From JAVBOV01 sp031550205 (GTDB lineage Bacteria; Pseudomonadota; Alphaproteobacteria; RF32; CAG-239): a stretch of 29,376 nt of DNA. The stretch is from NCBI GenBank assembly GCA_031550205.1, contig JAVBOV010000025.1, forward strand, positions 1-29,376, written 5' to 3'. The translations under genes and the position numbers were made by a program. Below the pieces are notes generated by a model. That model searched no databases, was not told where the DNA came from, and was given only the letters and a program-made list of their open reading frames with translations. How positions within the stretch are numbered: position 1 is the stretch's first letter; every line of letters begins with the position of its first letter. Below, piece after piece: positions 1 to 6,768 of this stretch.

Positions 1-42
1 ATCCCGGAAGGTAAGCCCCACCGGACTTGCCATATCCGGGAT
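1..42. repeat. Imperfect inverted repeat at window edge
   Basis: The outer arms ATCCCGG and CCGGGAT and the inner arms GGTAAG and CTTGCC can pair. The element lies just beyond the 3' end of the minus-strand rquA-like gene, so it may act as a terminator hairpin, but there is no clear T-run. It could equally be one of the dispersed palindromes seen elsewhere in the window. It may be cut by the window edge. Confidence 0.45.
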
Positions 43-57
43 CTACATTTCAATGTA

Positions 58-747
58 TCACTTTTTCAACTTATCTTTTTTCTGCGCCACAACTTTTTGA
101 TACATTCTTCCAAAGTACGTGGTCTTTCTCCAAATAAAATCGGTCTTTTTCAACGCAAAAGAGTGAATCTCTCTATCCCACATTTTCTCGGCAAAAGGCT
201 GATACAGACGATTGAACATTCTAACAAAATAACGCAGCGGGTGCAGCTTCACCGGATTATGGTAGTCAATAAATACCGCTTTGCCTCTGTCATTCAAGCT
301 GTCCAGCAAATTTTCAACCAAGCGCACCTTGCTTTGTATCGGCATCTCGTGCATCAGCATATAGCAAACAATCACATCATATTTATTTTTAATCGGCTTG
401 GTCGCGTCTTGGTGAATAAATTTAAGATTTGAATATAGATATTTATATTTTTCCTCACACATTTCCAATTGCAGGCGGTTAACATCCATAATCTCATATT
501 TGCCGTCAAAGCCGATTTGTTCGGCCATCTTCTCAATCATATTTCCGAAGCAGACGCCGGTTTGCAAAACCTTTAAGCCTGGGCGAACTTCCTTAACCGC
601 CGCGTTCGTAAGCTTTTTATAATTTCCCAAAGTCAGAAACCCCAAAAGCTTTGGGCTGTCAAAAAAACGGCTCCACTTAAAACTGTTATACAGCCAGCCG
701 TAAATTTCTTTGGAATAAAGCGGCAGCTTCACGTTGTTATCATTCAT
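58..747 (-). CDS. rquA: RquA-type rhodoquinone biosynthesis enzyme (class I SAM-methyltransferase fold)
   Basis: This 229-residue protein has a class I SAM-binding fold. Residues 60-69 (VLQTGVCFGN) take the place of the usual Gly-rich motif I, residues 123-136 read YDVIVCYMLMHEMP, and residues 160-176 include DYHNPVKLHPLRYF. The C-terminus has YFGRMYQKVV. From memory, these blocks and the N-terminal 'PLYSKEIYGWLY' and 'LGNYKKL' segments match RquA of Rhodospirillum rubrum better than UbiE or UbiG. RquA converts ubiquinone to rhodoquinone, with SAM reported as the amino donor. Rhodoquinone supports fumarate reduction without oxygen. The gene is last in a minus-strand group after rsmE, with a 49-nt gap. 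Upstream GAGG and AGAGG stretches serve as ribosome site. A general SAM methyltransferase is the alternative. Confidence 0.8.
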   Translation of the reverse strand: MNDNNVKLPLYSKEIYGWLYNSFKWSRFFDSPKLLGFLTLGNYKKLTNAAVKEVRPGLKVLQTGVCFGNMIEKMAEQIGFDGKYEIMDVNRLQLEMCEEKYKYLYSNLKFIHQDATKPIKNKYDVIVCYMLMHEMPIQSKVRLVENLLDSLNDRGKAVFIDYHNPVKLHPLRYFVRMFNRLYQPFAEKMWDREIHSFALKKTDFIWRKTTYFGRMYQKVVAQKKDKLKK

Positions 748-796
748 CCTCTTAATCCTCTAAATCCACTTTACTAAAAAATATTGCTCATATCAA

Positions 797-1522
797 CTAA
801 AAATCGCCGAGTGCCATTTGCCAACAGGAAAGTGCCGCGGCGACGGCGGTTTCCGCCCGCAAAATTCTTGGTCCCAAAGTCACTGCTTGCGCAAAAGGGA
901 GCAAGCGCAAGGTCTCCAGCTCATCACCGGAAAAGCCGCCTTCCGGCCCCACCAAAATCACGCAAGACTTTCCCTTAAAAGTCTTGTTGTTAAAAACTTC
1001 TTTAATGCTTTTGCCGTGCAGGGTTTCATCCATAAAAAACAAAGTCTTTGCTTTATCAAAAACGCTCAATGCTTTTTCCAAAGATACCGCTTCAAAAATC
1101 TCCGGCAAATCCACCCGCAAAGACTGTTCGGCGGCCTCAATGCTTTGCAAAACAAAGCGCTCGGTTCTCACTTTTTCTGCGTTGGTGCGCTTGGTAATTA
1201 CCGGCACAATCGCTCGAGCTCCAAGCTCGGTTGCTTTTTGAATAATAAAGTCGGTATTATCTTTTTTAACCGGCGCAAACCAAAGTTCCACATCAGGGCT
1301 TTGCTTAAATTCTTTGGTTTTTTCCAGCACCGCAATTTTGCATTCTTTTTTGCTGATAACTTCAATCCGGCATAAATATTCACCGCTCTTGTTGTCAAAA
1401 CAAAAAAGCTTGTCTTGCGCGTTTAACTTCATCACGGTAAAAAGATAATGAACCTGTTTTTCTTGCGCAAAAAAAGTTTTTTCTTTGCATAGGTCTTTGT
1501 CAATAAACAGGCGGATTTTCAA
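797..1522 (-). CDS. rsmE: 16S rRNA (uracil1498-N3)-methyltransferase RsmE
   Basis: RsmE methylates N3 of U1498 in 16S rRNA of the 30S subunit. The 241-residue length is normal. An N-terminal PUA-like part begins with IRLFID. The C-terminal SPOUT (trefoil-knot) part shows the family signature: ILVGPEGGFSGDE near residues 188-200, then VTLGPRILRAETA near the end. The start appears to be TTG, three nucleotides after the TAA stop of the upstream secreted-protein gene. No ATG fits, because the next in-frame Met would remove the conserved N-terminal strand. Translation is probably coupled to the upstream gene, whose final codons supply a GTGGGG stretch. The assignment is secure; only the start codon is inferred. 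Confidence 0.95.
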   Translation of the reverse strand: MKIRLFIDKDLCKEKTFFAQEKQVHYLFTVMKLNAQDKLFCFDNKSGEYLCRIEVISKKECKIAVLEKTKEFKQSPDVELWFAPVKKDNTDFIIQKATELGARAIVPVITKRTNAEKVRTERFVLQSIEAAEQSLRVDLPEIFEAVSLEKALSVFDKAKTLFFMDETLHGKSIKEVFNNKTFKGKSCVILVGPEGGFSGDELETLRLLPFAQAVTLGPRILRAETAVAAALSCWQMALGDF

Positions 1523-1525
1523 TTT

Positions 1526-2146
1526 TTAAGACCCCACGGAAACGTCCACAATGCGCGATTCTATAACCTTTATGCTTCCGTTGCTGCGGTCAACATAATC
1601 AAAATAAAGGCGTTCAAATCCCTCTTTAACCGCTTCAAAAGAAATTTTAACCTCGCCCGGAGTATCTCGGTTCATGCTGATAAACTTAACCACCTTGTTG
1701 CCTTTATCGCACTGCCATTCTTTCGGGGTTTCCTCATCAAGCGTAACCTCAATAATCTGCCCGAACCTGGCGTCTGCTTCCATGGCCTTTGCGTCCAAAT
1801 CAACACTGACCAGAAGCTCTTCGGTTTTTGGCAAATCTGCCTCAATCAACGCCGGAGGAGTGCTTGCTTCGGCTTCCGTTGCTGCGGCCTCAAACGGGTT
1901 TGCTGCGGCAGGCTGCAAAGCTGGAACGGCGGCAGCAACATTGCTCTCCGGCGCCGAAGCTTCGGAAGTTGTACCGGCAGCCTGCTCCAAAACGTTGCTC
2001 AAAGAACTTCCGGCCTCGGGCTCAAAAGGGTTTTCCGGAGCGGCGGCAGTTCCGTTTTGCGTTTCGGTTATAAACTCCACATTAGCCTTGGCATATAAAG
2101 GCATTGCTAAAAGGGCGGTTATCATTATCAAGGCTTTTTTCAGCAT
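1526..2146 (-). CDS. Secreted Ala/Pro/Glu-rich protein with a C-terminal beta domain
   Basis: I do not recognise this 206-residue protein with certainty. Residues 1-21 form a signal peptide ending in YAKA. Residues 30-105 are a low-complexity, Ala/Pro/Glu-rich linker typical of periplasmic spacers. Residues 110-206 look like a compact beta domain: GQIIEVTLDEETPKEW, one Cys, then FEAVKEGFERLYFDY and a final VDVSV strand. The order of these strands resembles chagasin-like (I42) inhibitor or other Ig-like domains, but this is a weak shape match. The site AAGGA lies upstream of the ATG. It is the first gene of a minus-strand group with rsmE and rquA and is divergent from cmk. Confidence 0.7.
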   Translation of the reverse strand: MLKKALIMITALLAMPLYAKANVEFITETQNGTAAAPENPFEPEAGSSLSNVLEQAAGTTSEASAPESNVAAAVPALQPAAANPFEAAATEAEASTPPALIEADLPKTEELLVSVDLDAKAMEADARFGQIIEVTLDEETPKEWQCDKGNKVVKFISMNRDTPGEVKISFEAVKEGFERLYFDYVDRSNGSIKVIESRIVDVSVGS

Positions 2147-2244
2147 AAGAAAGTTCCTTCTTAATAATTATTAAAATCCCATATACAAACATTCTACAGC
2201 CTATATATTAAAAAAGAAATAAAAAATTTAACGGGTTGATTTTA

Positions 2245-2901
2245 ATGATAATAACTATCGACGGACCGGCCGCCGCCGGCAAGGGAACCTTGGCTGCCAA
2301 ACTGGCTCAAAAATATAAGCTTGCCTATTTTGATACCGGCATGGTCTATCGCGCTACCAGCCTGCAAATGCTCTTAAGCGGCTTAAAGCTTGAAGATGAA
2401 GACGTGGCTGAAGTCATTGCCAAAGAGCTGACCTTTCCCAAAATGATTGAGCTTTCCACTCATAAAATGTTCAGAAGCGCTGAAAACGGTCAGGCTGCTT
2501 CCATTGTCTCTGTTCACAAAAAAGTGCGTGCCGCACTCTTAAAAATGCAGCAGGATTTTTCTAAAAATCCGGTTTTTGCCGACGGCTCTAAGGCCAACGG
2601 CGCGGTTTACGACGGCCGCGACACCGGCACGGTGGTTTGCCCTCATGCCAATGTCAAATTTTTTCTCACCGCATCCTTAGAGGTTCGCACTCAAAGACGT
2701 TTTGAAGAACTAAAGGATAAGGGTTTTGACACCACATATGAAGTTCTTTATGAAGACATTAAAAAACGCGATGAGCGCGACATGAGCAATGCTTTAAAAC
2801 CCGCGGCTGATGCCATAAACTTCGACACATCGGATTTAGATATTGAAGGCGTTTTTCAAAAAGCCTGCGAAATTATCGATAATTCTCAAAAAAACTCTTG
2901 A
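2245..2901 (+). CDS. cmk: Cytidylate kinase
   Basis: Cmk phosphorylates CMP and dCMP with ATP in pyrimidine nucleotide metabolism. The P-loop GPAAAGKGT is at residues 7-15, followed by YFDTGMVYRA, the usual nucleotide-monophosphate site, and DGRDTGTVV before the lid region with RRFEELKDKG. At 218 residues it has normal length. I chose ATG at 2245 because ACGGG sits 9 nt upstream and the protein then begins MIITIDGP as in the family. An in-frame TTG at 2236 would add three residues but is less likely. It precedes rpsA on the same strand, an order common in proteobacteria. Confidence 0.95.
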   Translation: MIITIDGPAAAGKGTLAAKLAQKYKLAYFDTGMVYRATSLQMLLSGLKLEDEDVAEVIAKELTFPKMIELSTHKMFRSAENGQAASIVSVHKKVRAALLKMQQDFSKNPVFADGSKANGAVYDGRDTGTVVCPHANVKFFLTASLEVRTQRRFEELKDKGFDTTYEVLYEDIKKRDERDMSNALKPAADAINFDTSDLDIEGVFQKACEIIDNSQKNS

Positions 2902-2970
2902 AAAATAAGAATATAAGTGTATAACCTAACAGTCTTACGGCGTGTTACAAAATAACGTCATTGCCCTCTA

Positions 2971-3007
2971 TTCTCATCCCCTTTTAAGGGGAGGTTGGGT
3001 GGGGTCA
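2971..3007. repeat. 37-nt dispersed repeat in the rpsA leader (copy A)
   Basis: The core palindrome CCCCTTTTAAGGGG is followed by GAGGTTGGGTGGGGTCA. A second 37-nt copy at 19501-19537 differs at two positions, and a diverged relative lies at 5685-5728. This copy is in the 181-nt stretch between cmk and the rpsA start, so it is likely part of the rpsA leader transcript. Confidence 0.85.
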
Positions 3008-3082
3008 GCAATCTCATCAATTAACCACACGCAAGTCCGCTCTTTCCAAAGAGGCCTGGCATTTTTAGAAGTTAATAAATTA

Positions 3083-4780
3083 ATGACAAATACTGAAATT
3101 AAAATCCCTGAAATGACCGAAAGTTTTGAAGCCCTGCTTAACGAGCAGTTTGGCGATAAAGGCATTACCGGTTCGGTTGTTAAAGGCACCATTGTTCGCT
3201 TAACGGACGATTTTGCAATTGTAGACGTCGGTCTAAAATCTGAAGGCCGCATTCCGCTTCGCGAATTTGGTCAAAACAAAGAGCTTAAAACCGGCGACCG
3301 CATTGAAGTTTATGTTGACCGTTATGAAGACAAAGACGGCATGATAGTTCTTTCTCGCGAGAAAGCCCGCCGTGAAGAAGTTTGGGTAGATCTTGAAAAA
3401 TCCATGAACGCCAGTGAACGCGTTAACGGCGTTATCTTCGGCCGTGTTAAAGGCGGCTTCACCGTTGATTTAAACGGCGCTATTGCTTTCTTGCCCGGTT
3501 CGCAAATTGACATTCGCCCCATCAGAGACATTTCTCCGTTAATGGGCATCTCTCAACCATTCCAAATTTTGAAAATGGACAAGGTTAGAGGCAACATTGT
3601 TGTTTCTCGCCGCGTTGTTTTAGAAGAAACCAGAGCTGAAGCTCGTGCCGAGCTGGTTAACACCTTGAAAGAAGGTTCAATCTTGGACGGTGTTGTCAAA
3701 AACATCACCGATTACGGCGCGTTCATCGACTTGGGCGGCGTAGACGGCTTGCTGCACGTTACCGACATTTCCTGGAAGCGCATCAACCACCCTGCAGAGG
3801 TGTTGAACGTTGGTCAAACCATTAAAGTTCAGGTAATTAAGTTTAACGAAGACAACCAACGCATTTCCCTGGGCATGAAACAGCTTGAAAATGACCCGTG
3901 GGCTGCCGTTGCCGAGAAATTCAAAGTTGGTCAGGTTTACCACGGCAAAGTAACCAATATCACCGATTACGGCGCATTTGTTGAATTAGGTGAAGGCATT
4001 GAAGGTTTGGTTCACGTTAGCGAGATGAGCTGGACCCGCAAAAACGTTCACCCCGGAAAGATTGTTTCAACTTCACAAGAAGTTGACGTTAAGGTTCTTG
4101 AGGTTGACGCCGACAAGAGAAGAATTTCTTTGGGCATCAAACAATGCCAGGCCAATCCTTGGGCTGCATATATTGAAGAACATCCCGCCGGTTCAATCAT
4201 TGAAGGCAAAATCAAAAACATCACCGAATTCGGTTTGTTTATCGGCCTTAATGATGAAATCGACGGCATGATTCACTTGTCGGATATTTCTTGGGAAAAA
4301 TCCGGTGAAGAAGCTGTTAAAGACTTCACCAAAGGCCAAGAAATAGAAGCCAAGATTATTGACGTTGACGTTGAAAAAGAACGCATTTCTTTGGGCATTA
4401 AACAGCTTTCAGAAAACACCGTTGGCGAAGCCTTGGGCGCTTTGAACAAAGGCGACGTGGTTAAAGCAACCGTTGTTTCTGTAGATGATAAGGGCATAAA
4501 TGTTGAAGTTAACGGCATTAATGCCTCCATCAAAAAAGCCGATTTGTCAAAAGACAAGGCTGACCAAAACCCTGAAAACTTCAAAGCAGGACAAGTTTTG
4601 GAAGCCAAAGTAACTGCTGTTGATAAGAAAACCAACAAGCTTGGTCTTTCCATCAAAGCCTTAGAAGTTGAAGTTGAGAAAAAAGCTTTGGAAGAATATT
4701 CTTCCAAGAAATCCGGCTCATCTCTGGGCGACGCCCTGGGCGAAGCCTTGACTAAGACTAAGTCTAAGAAAAAAGCTTAA
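3083..4780 (+). CDS. rpsA: 30S ribosomal protein S1
   Basis: S1 binds mRNA and helps initiation on the 30S subunit. The 565-residue protein shows six S1 (OB-fold) repeats. Two N-terminal, more diverged repeats lie around 25-95 and 110-175. Four classical repeats follow at about 195-265, 280-350, 365-440 and 450-520. Repeats 3-5 show NITDYGAF or NITEFGLF, then GLxHVSxxSW, ending in RISLGxKQ; repeat 6 is more diverged. I chose ATG at 3083, which gives MTNTEIKIPEM. A GTG at 2942 would extend the frame through a dispersed repeat and is not credible. The ribosome site is weak (AGAAG, about 14 nt upstream), and S1 genes are often started without a strong site. A strong terminator follows. Confidence 0.96.
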   Translation: MTNTEIKIPEMTESFEALLNEQFGDKGITGSVVKGTIVRLTDDFAIVDVGLKSEGRIPLREFGQNKELKTGDRIEVYVDRYEDKDGMIVLSREKARREEVWVDLEKSMNASERVNGVIFGRVKGGFTVDLNGAIAFLPGSQIDIRPIRDISPLMGISQPFQILKMDKVRGNIVVSRRVVLEETRAEARAELVNTLKEGSILDGVVKNITDYGAFIDLGGVDGLLHVTDISWKRINHPAEVLNVGQTIKVQVIKFNEDNQRISLGMKQLENDPWAAVAEKFKVGQVYHGKVTNITDYGAFVELGEGIEGLVHVSEMSWTRKNVHPGKIVSTSQEVDVKVLEVDADKRRISLGIKQCQANPWAAYIEEHPAGSIIEGKIKNITEFGLFIGLNDEIDGMIHLSDISWEKSGEEAVKDFTKGQEIEAKIIDVDVEKERISLGIKQLSENTVGEALGALNKGDVVKATVVSVDDKGINVEVNGINASIKKADLSKDKADQNPENFKAGQVLEAKVTAVDKKTNKLGLSIKALEVEVEKKALEEYSSKKSGSSLGDALGEALTKTKSKKKA

Positions 4781-4788
4781 TATTCTCC

Positions 4789-4826
4789 TGTCATTCTCGG
4801 GCTTGACCCGAGAATCCAGGTCAAAT
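4789..4826. repeat. TGTCATTC-type palindromic repeat, copy 1
   Basis: The stem CTCGGG/CCCGAG encloses CTTGA and is followed by GAATCCAGGTCAAAT. It lies between the rpsA stop and its terminator, so it is transcribed as 3' UTR. The copy at 25114-25150 keeps flanks and loop but has a different stem. Confidence 0.85.
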
Positions 4827-4837
4827 ATCTAGCATAA

Positions 4838-4878
4838 AAAAGAACCTCCCGTTTAACAACGGGAGGTTCTTTCTTTTA
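4838..4878 (+). terminator. Rho-independent terminator after rpsA
   Basis: A 14-bp perfect stem, AAGAACCTCCCGTT with its complement, closes a TAAC loop and is followed by TCTTTT. It ends the cmk-rpsA transcript. Confidence 0.93.
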
Positions 4879-4900
4879 ACGCCGCCTCAAGCCCCCATTA

Positions 4901-5039
4901 TGTCATTGCGAGCGAAAGCGCGGCAATCCAACAAACAATATAGCAAATTAATCCTGGATCCCACGCACGTTTTACAATTTTCTTATCTGTGCTCCCTGCG
5001 GTCGACACAGGAAAATTATAAAATATGCTCTGGATGACA
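4901..5039. repeat. Composite palindromic repeat bounded by TGTCAT and ATGACA
   Basis: It opens with TGTCATTGCGAGCGAAAGCG and closes with CTCTGGATGACA. Inside are arms such as ACAATTTTC and GAAAATTAT and a CTGTG/CACAG hairpin. An open frame on the minus strand here is repeat sequence and not a gene. It fills much of the gene-free gap 4879-5310 together with the structured element that follows. Confidence 0.7.
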
Positions 5040-5068
5040 AAGAAGGTTTCCTGTAACAAAACTTTAAC

Positions 5069-5190
5069 AATTGCTAAGCAAAAACAGTCAAAGTAATGAC
5101 TGTTTTTGTCTGTAAAATCTTTGGAACACCTTATCAAGCAAGGGAAGCTTTAGCAACCGCAGCGAGATTAGGTGCCAAAGCAACCCTTGA
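5069..5190. other. Structured non-coding element, copy E1 (strand unknown)
   Basis: The element starts CAATTGCTAAG. Stem 1 is a perfect 12-bp helix (5080-5091 with 5098-5109) with a 6-nt loop. A conserved linker TCTGTAAAATCT follows. Stem 2 pairs 5128-5136 (CACCTTATC) with 5167-5175 (GATTAGGTG) with one T-T mismatch. A second copy, E2, is at 27530-27652. The two copies differ at several stem positions, and every difference is matched on the other side, including retention of the T-T mismatch. It could be a small RNA, a cis RNA element or a REP-like mobile palindrome. No obvious reading frame is present. Confidence 0.65.
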
Positions 5191-5220
5191 AAATGTCATA
5201 AAATTGTAACACTAAAAGTG

Positions 5221-5247
5221 TTGAAAACCTTGTGTGTGTGGTACTCT
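5221..5247 (+). promoter_or_regulatory. Possible promoter of the small membrane protein gene
   Basis: TTGAAA (5221-5226) and an extended minus-10, TGGTACTCT (ending 5247), are 15 bp apart, which is short. An AT-rich leader of about 60 nt leads to the ATG at 5311. The match is modest. Confidence 0.3.
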
Positions 5248-5310
5248 GAAAGAACAAAAAACACAAATTCTTATGTAACTAAATATTATTAATTTAAAAA
5301 ACAAAAAATT

Positions 5311-5628
5311 ATGGAAAATTTAATTCACATCCTCGGAGTCCTTACGGCTTGGAGTTTTTTTATCGCCTCATTGATAAACATTATGGCGGTGGTTGTTATG
5401 TTTCTTTGGAATTTAAGTGATGTCATCGCAAGAGGAAAATTTGAGTACACCCTTTTTGAAAAAAAGATGGTAATCTTCGCTTTAATTGAGGCAGCAATTC
5501 TTCTTGCGGTATTGGCTTATATAATACCTGAGCAGGGGCAAACTATCGCATTTGCGGTTATGGCTGGTCTTTCAGGTGTATATGCTACAATTCGCGCTAC
5601 TGCGCTATACTATTATTATAAAAAATAG
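5311..5628 (+). CDS. Small membrane protein of unknown function (105 aa)
   Basis: I do not recognise this protein. It has three hydrophobic spans: about residues 11-34, 50-70 and 78-98. A short charged loop, ARGKFEYTLFEKK, lies between the first two, and the C-terminus is YYYYKK, so it is likely an inner-membrane protein. No Shine-Dalgarno site precedes the ATG. The leader from 5262 is almost pure A/T, unlike the strong AGGAG sites of nearby genes. That could mean transfer from a group that relies less on Shine-Dalgarno sites, such as Bacteroidota, but this is an inference. The gene stands alone between a repeat cluster and its own terminator. Confidence 0.7.
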   Translation: MENLIHILGVLTAWSFFIASLINIMAVVVMFLWNLSDVIARGKFEYTLFEKKMVIFALIEAAILLAVLAYIIPEQGQTIAFAVMAGLSGVYATIRATALYYYYKK

Positions 5629-5647
5629 CAAACAGCCCAACCAATTC

Positions 5648-5684
5648 AAAAACCCCTCGTCACCAAAACGAGGGGTTTTTCTTG
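5648..5684 (+). terminator. Strong rho-independent terminator
   Basis: The stem AAAAACCCCTCGT pairs with ACGAGGGGTTTTT across a short loop and ends in a T-run. The symmetric A and T runs would let it serve both strands: the small membrane gene on plus and the carboxypeptidase gene arriving on minus. Confidence 0.92.
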
Positions 5685-5728
5685 TCTCTCCCTCCCCCTT
5701 GATGGGGGAGTGCTGGGGCGGGGGTGTC
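5685..5728. repeat. Diverged GGGGAGG-type dispersed repeat (copy C)
   Basis: CCTCCCCCTTGATGGGGG and a following GGGGCGGGGGTGTCA resemble the repeats at 2971-3007 and 19501-19537. The terminal TCA of the repeat overlaps the TGA stop codon of the minus-strand carboxypeptidase gene, so the repeat may have supplied that stop. Confidence 0.7.
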
Positions 5729-6662
5729 AACCCTCAATCCAAATTTTTCCATCTTTAATCTCACAAACCCCGCCAATCGGAAATGTAATAATCGGCGTCG
5801 TATGCCCAAAGTCAACATTGCCAATCACCGGAATCTTTTTCAAATGCTCCTTGGTTGCCACAATCTTTTCCAAAGTCTCGCGGCTGATGTTCGACGGCTT
5901 CTGAAAACGCCCAATCAAAATCCCGCGCACCGTGTCAAAATCTTTTTGCATTGAAAGCGAATGCAGCATGCGGTCAAAAATCACATCTTTCGTATCCGCA
6001 TCATCCTCAATAAACAAAACACAGTCCTTCAAGCTCGGCATATACGAAGTGCCTTGCAGCAGGTTAAAAGTGCATAAGTTTCCGCCGACAATTTTGCCTT
6101 TGGCTGAACTATTATTCAAAACCCAATGCCCGGAGTTTTTAATAAACTCCCGATTCTCCTGATCCAAAAACCAGGCATCATCCGACCATTCACCCGCCGC
6201 CTTAACCTCAAACGGCTCTTTGCCAAACAAACACTTTTTAAAATATTCAATTGAATATTCCGCACCTTTAAGCATTCCCAAAGATGAATAATGCACGCCG
6301 GAATAAGTCTTAATTCCGGTCTTGGCATGAATAGCGCAAGTCAAAGCAGTAATATCTGAAAACCCGCACAACGGCTTCGGATTCTTTGCAATCAAATCAT
6401 AATCAATCTTATTAAGAAGCTGCACCGAATTAAACCCGCCGATTGCGGTCATAATCATCTCAACCGACTTATCGGCAAAAGCCTCATGCAAATCCGCCAG
6501 TTTTTCCTCAACCGATGCTGAAACAAAATCGCTCATAGCCTCAACATTCTTGCCATAGGAAACCGTATGCCCCATCTCCTGCAGCCGCTTAGTCGCCAGC
6601 TCCCGGCAATCCCCGGCAATTATCTTCATACTCCTTGACGGCGCAACAACCCTAATATGCAT
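5727..6662 (-). CDS. LD-carboxypeptidase / MccF-like serine peptidase (family S66)
   Basis: S66 peptidases cleave L,D bonds such as murein tetrapeptide (LdcA, in peptidoglycan recycling), or the amide bond of microcin C-like compounds (MccF). The 311-residue protein shows the family Ser-Glu-His triad: S102 in GFSDITAL, E219 in FIED and H287 in NVDFGHTTP. There is no signal peptide, so it is cytosolic. I chose the ATG at 6662 because GGAG lies 6 nt upstream. The longer frame from 6683 starts inside a dispersed repeat (its ATGACA end), so those seven residues are probably not made. The neighbour ahcY is unrelated. Whether the substrate is murein peptide or an antibiotic cannot be decided here. 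Confidence 0.88.
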   Translation of the reverse strand: MHIRVVAPSRSMKIIAGDCRELATKRLQEMGHTVSYGKNVEAMSDFVSASVEEKLADLHEAFADKSVEMIMTAIGGFNSVQLLNKIDYDLIAKNPKPLCGFSDITALTCAIHAKTGIKTYSGVHYSSLGMLKGAEYSIEYFKKCLFGKEPFEVKAAGEWSDDAWFLDQENREFIKNSGHWVLNNSSAKGKIVGGNLCTFNLLQGTSYMPSLKDCVLFIEDDADTKDVIFDRMLHSLSMQKDFDTVRGILIGRFQKPSNISRETLEKIVATKEHLKKIPVIGNVDFGHTTPIITFPIGGVCEIKDGKIWIEG

Positions 6663-6677
6663 AATCTTCTCCATAGT

Positions 6678-6764
6678 TGTCATTGTGAGGGGCGAAGCCC
6701 CGTGACAATCTCGGCTATATTAATTCGGCCGAGATCATCACGGCCTTGCGGCCTCATGATGACA
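6678..6764. repeat. TGTCATTGTGAGG-type palindromic repeat, simple copy
   Basis: Two hairpins are joined: GGGGCGAAGCCCC, and ATCTCGGCT paired around AATTCGG with GCCGAGAT, followed by CACGGCCTTGCGGCC. It ends CATGATGACA, five nucleotides from the ahcY stop codon. A longer relative with extra sequence inside is at 26704-26918. Confidence 0.85.
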
Positions 6765-6768
6765 TTGC

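Noticed and set aside
2942..3082. Upstream extension of the rpsA frame from a GTG
   Set aside because: The extra 47 residues are a translation of a dispersed repeat and have no likeness to S1; the ATG at 3083 gives the family N-terminus.
4898..5137. Minus-strand open frame of 79 codons
   Set aside because: It runs through the palindromic repeats and element E1, with no ribosome site and a repeat-derived composition.
6663..6683. Seven-residue N-terminal extension of the S66 peptidase
   Set aside because: The upstream ATG is part of a dispersed repeat; GGAG is placed for the ATG at 6662.
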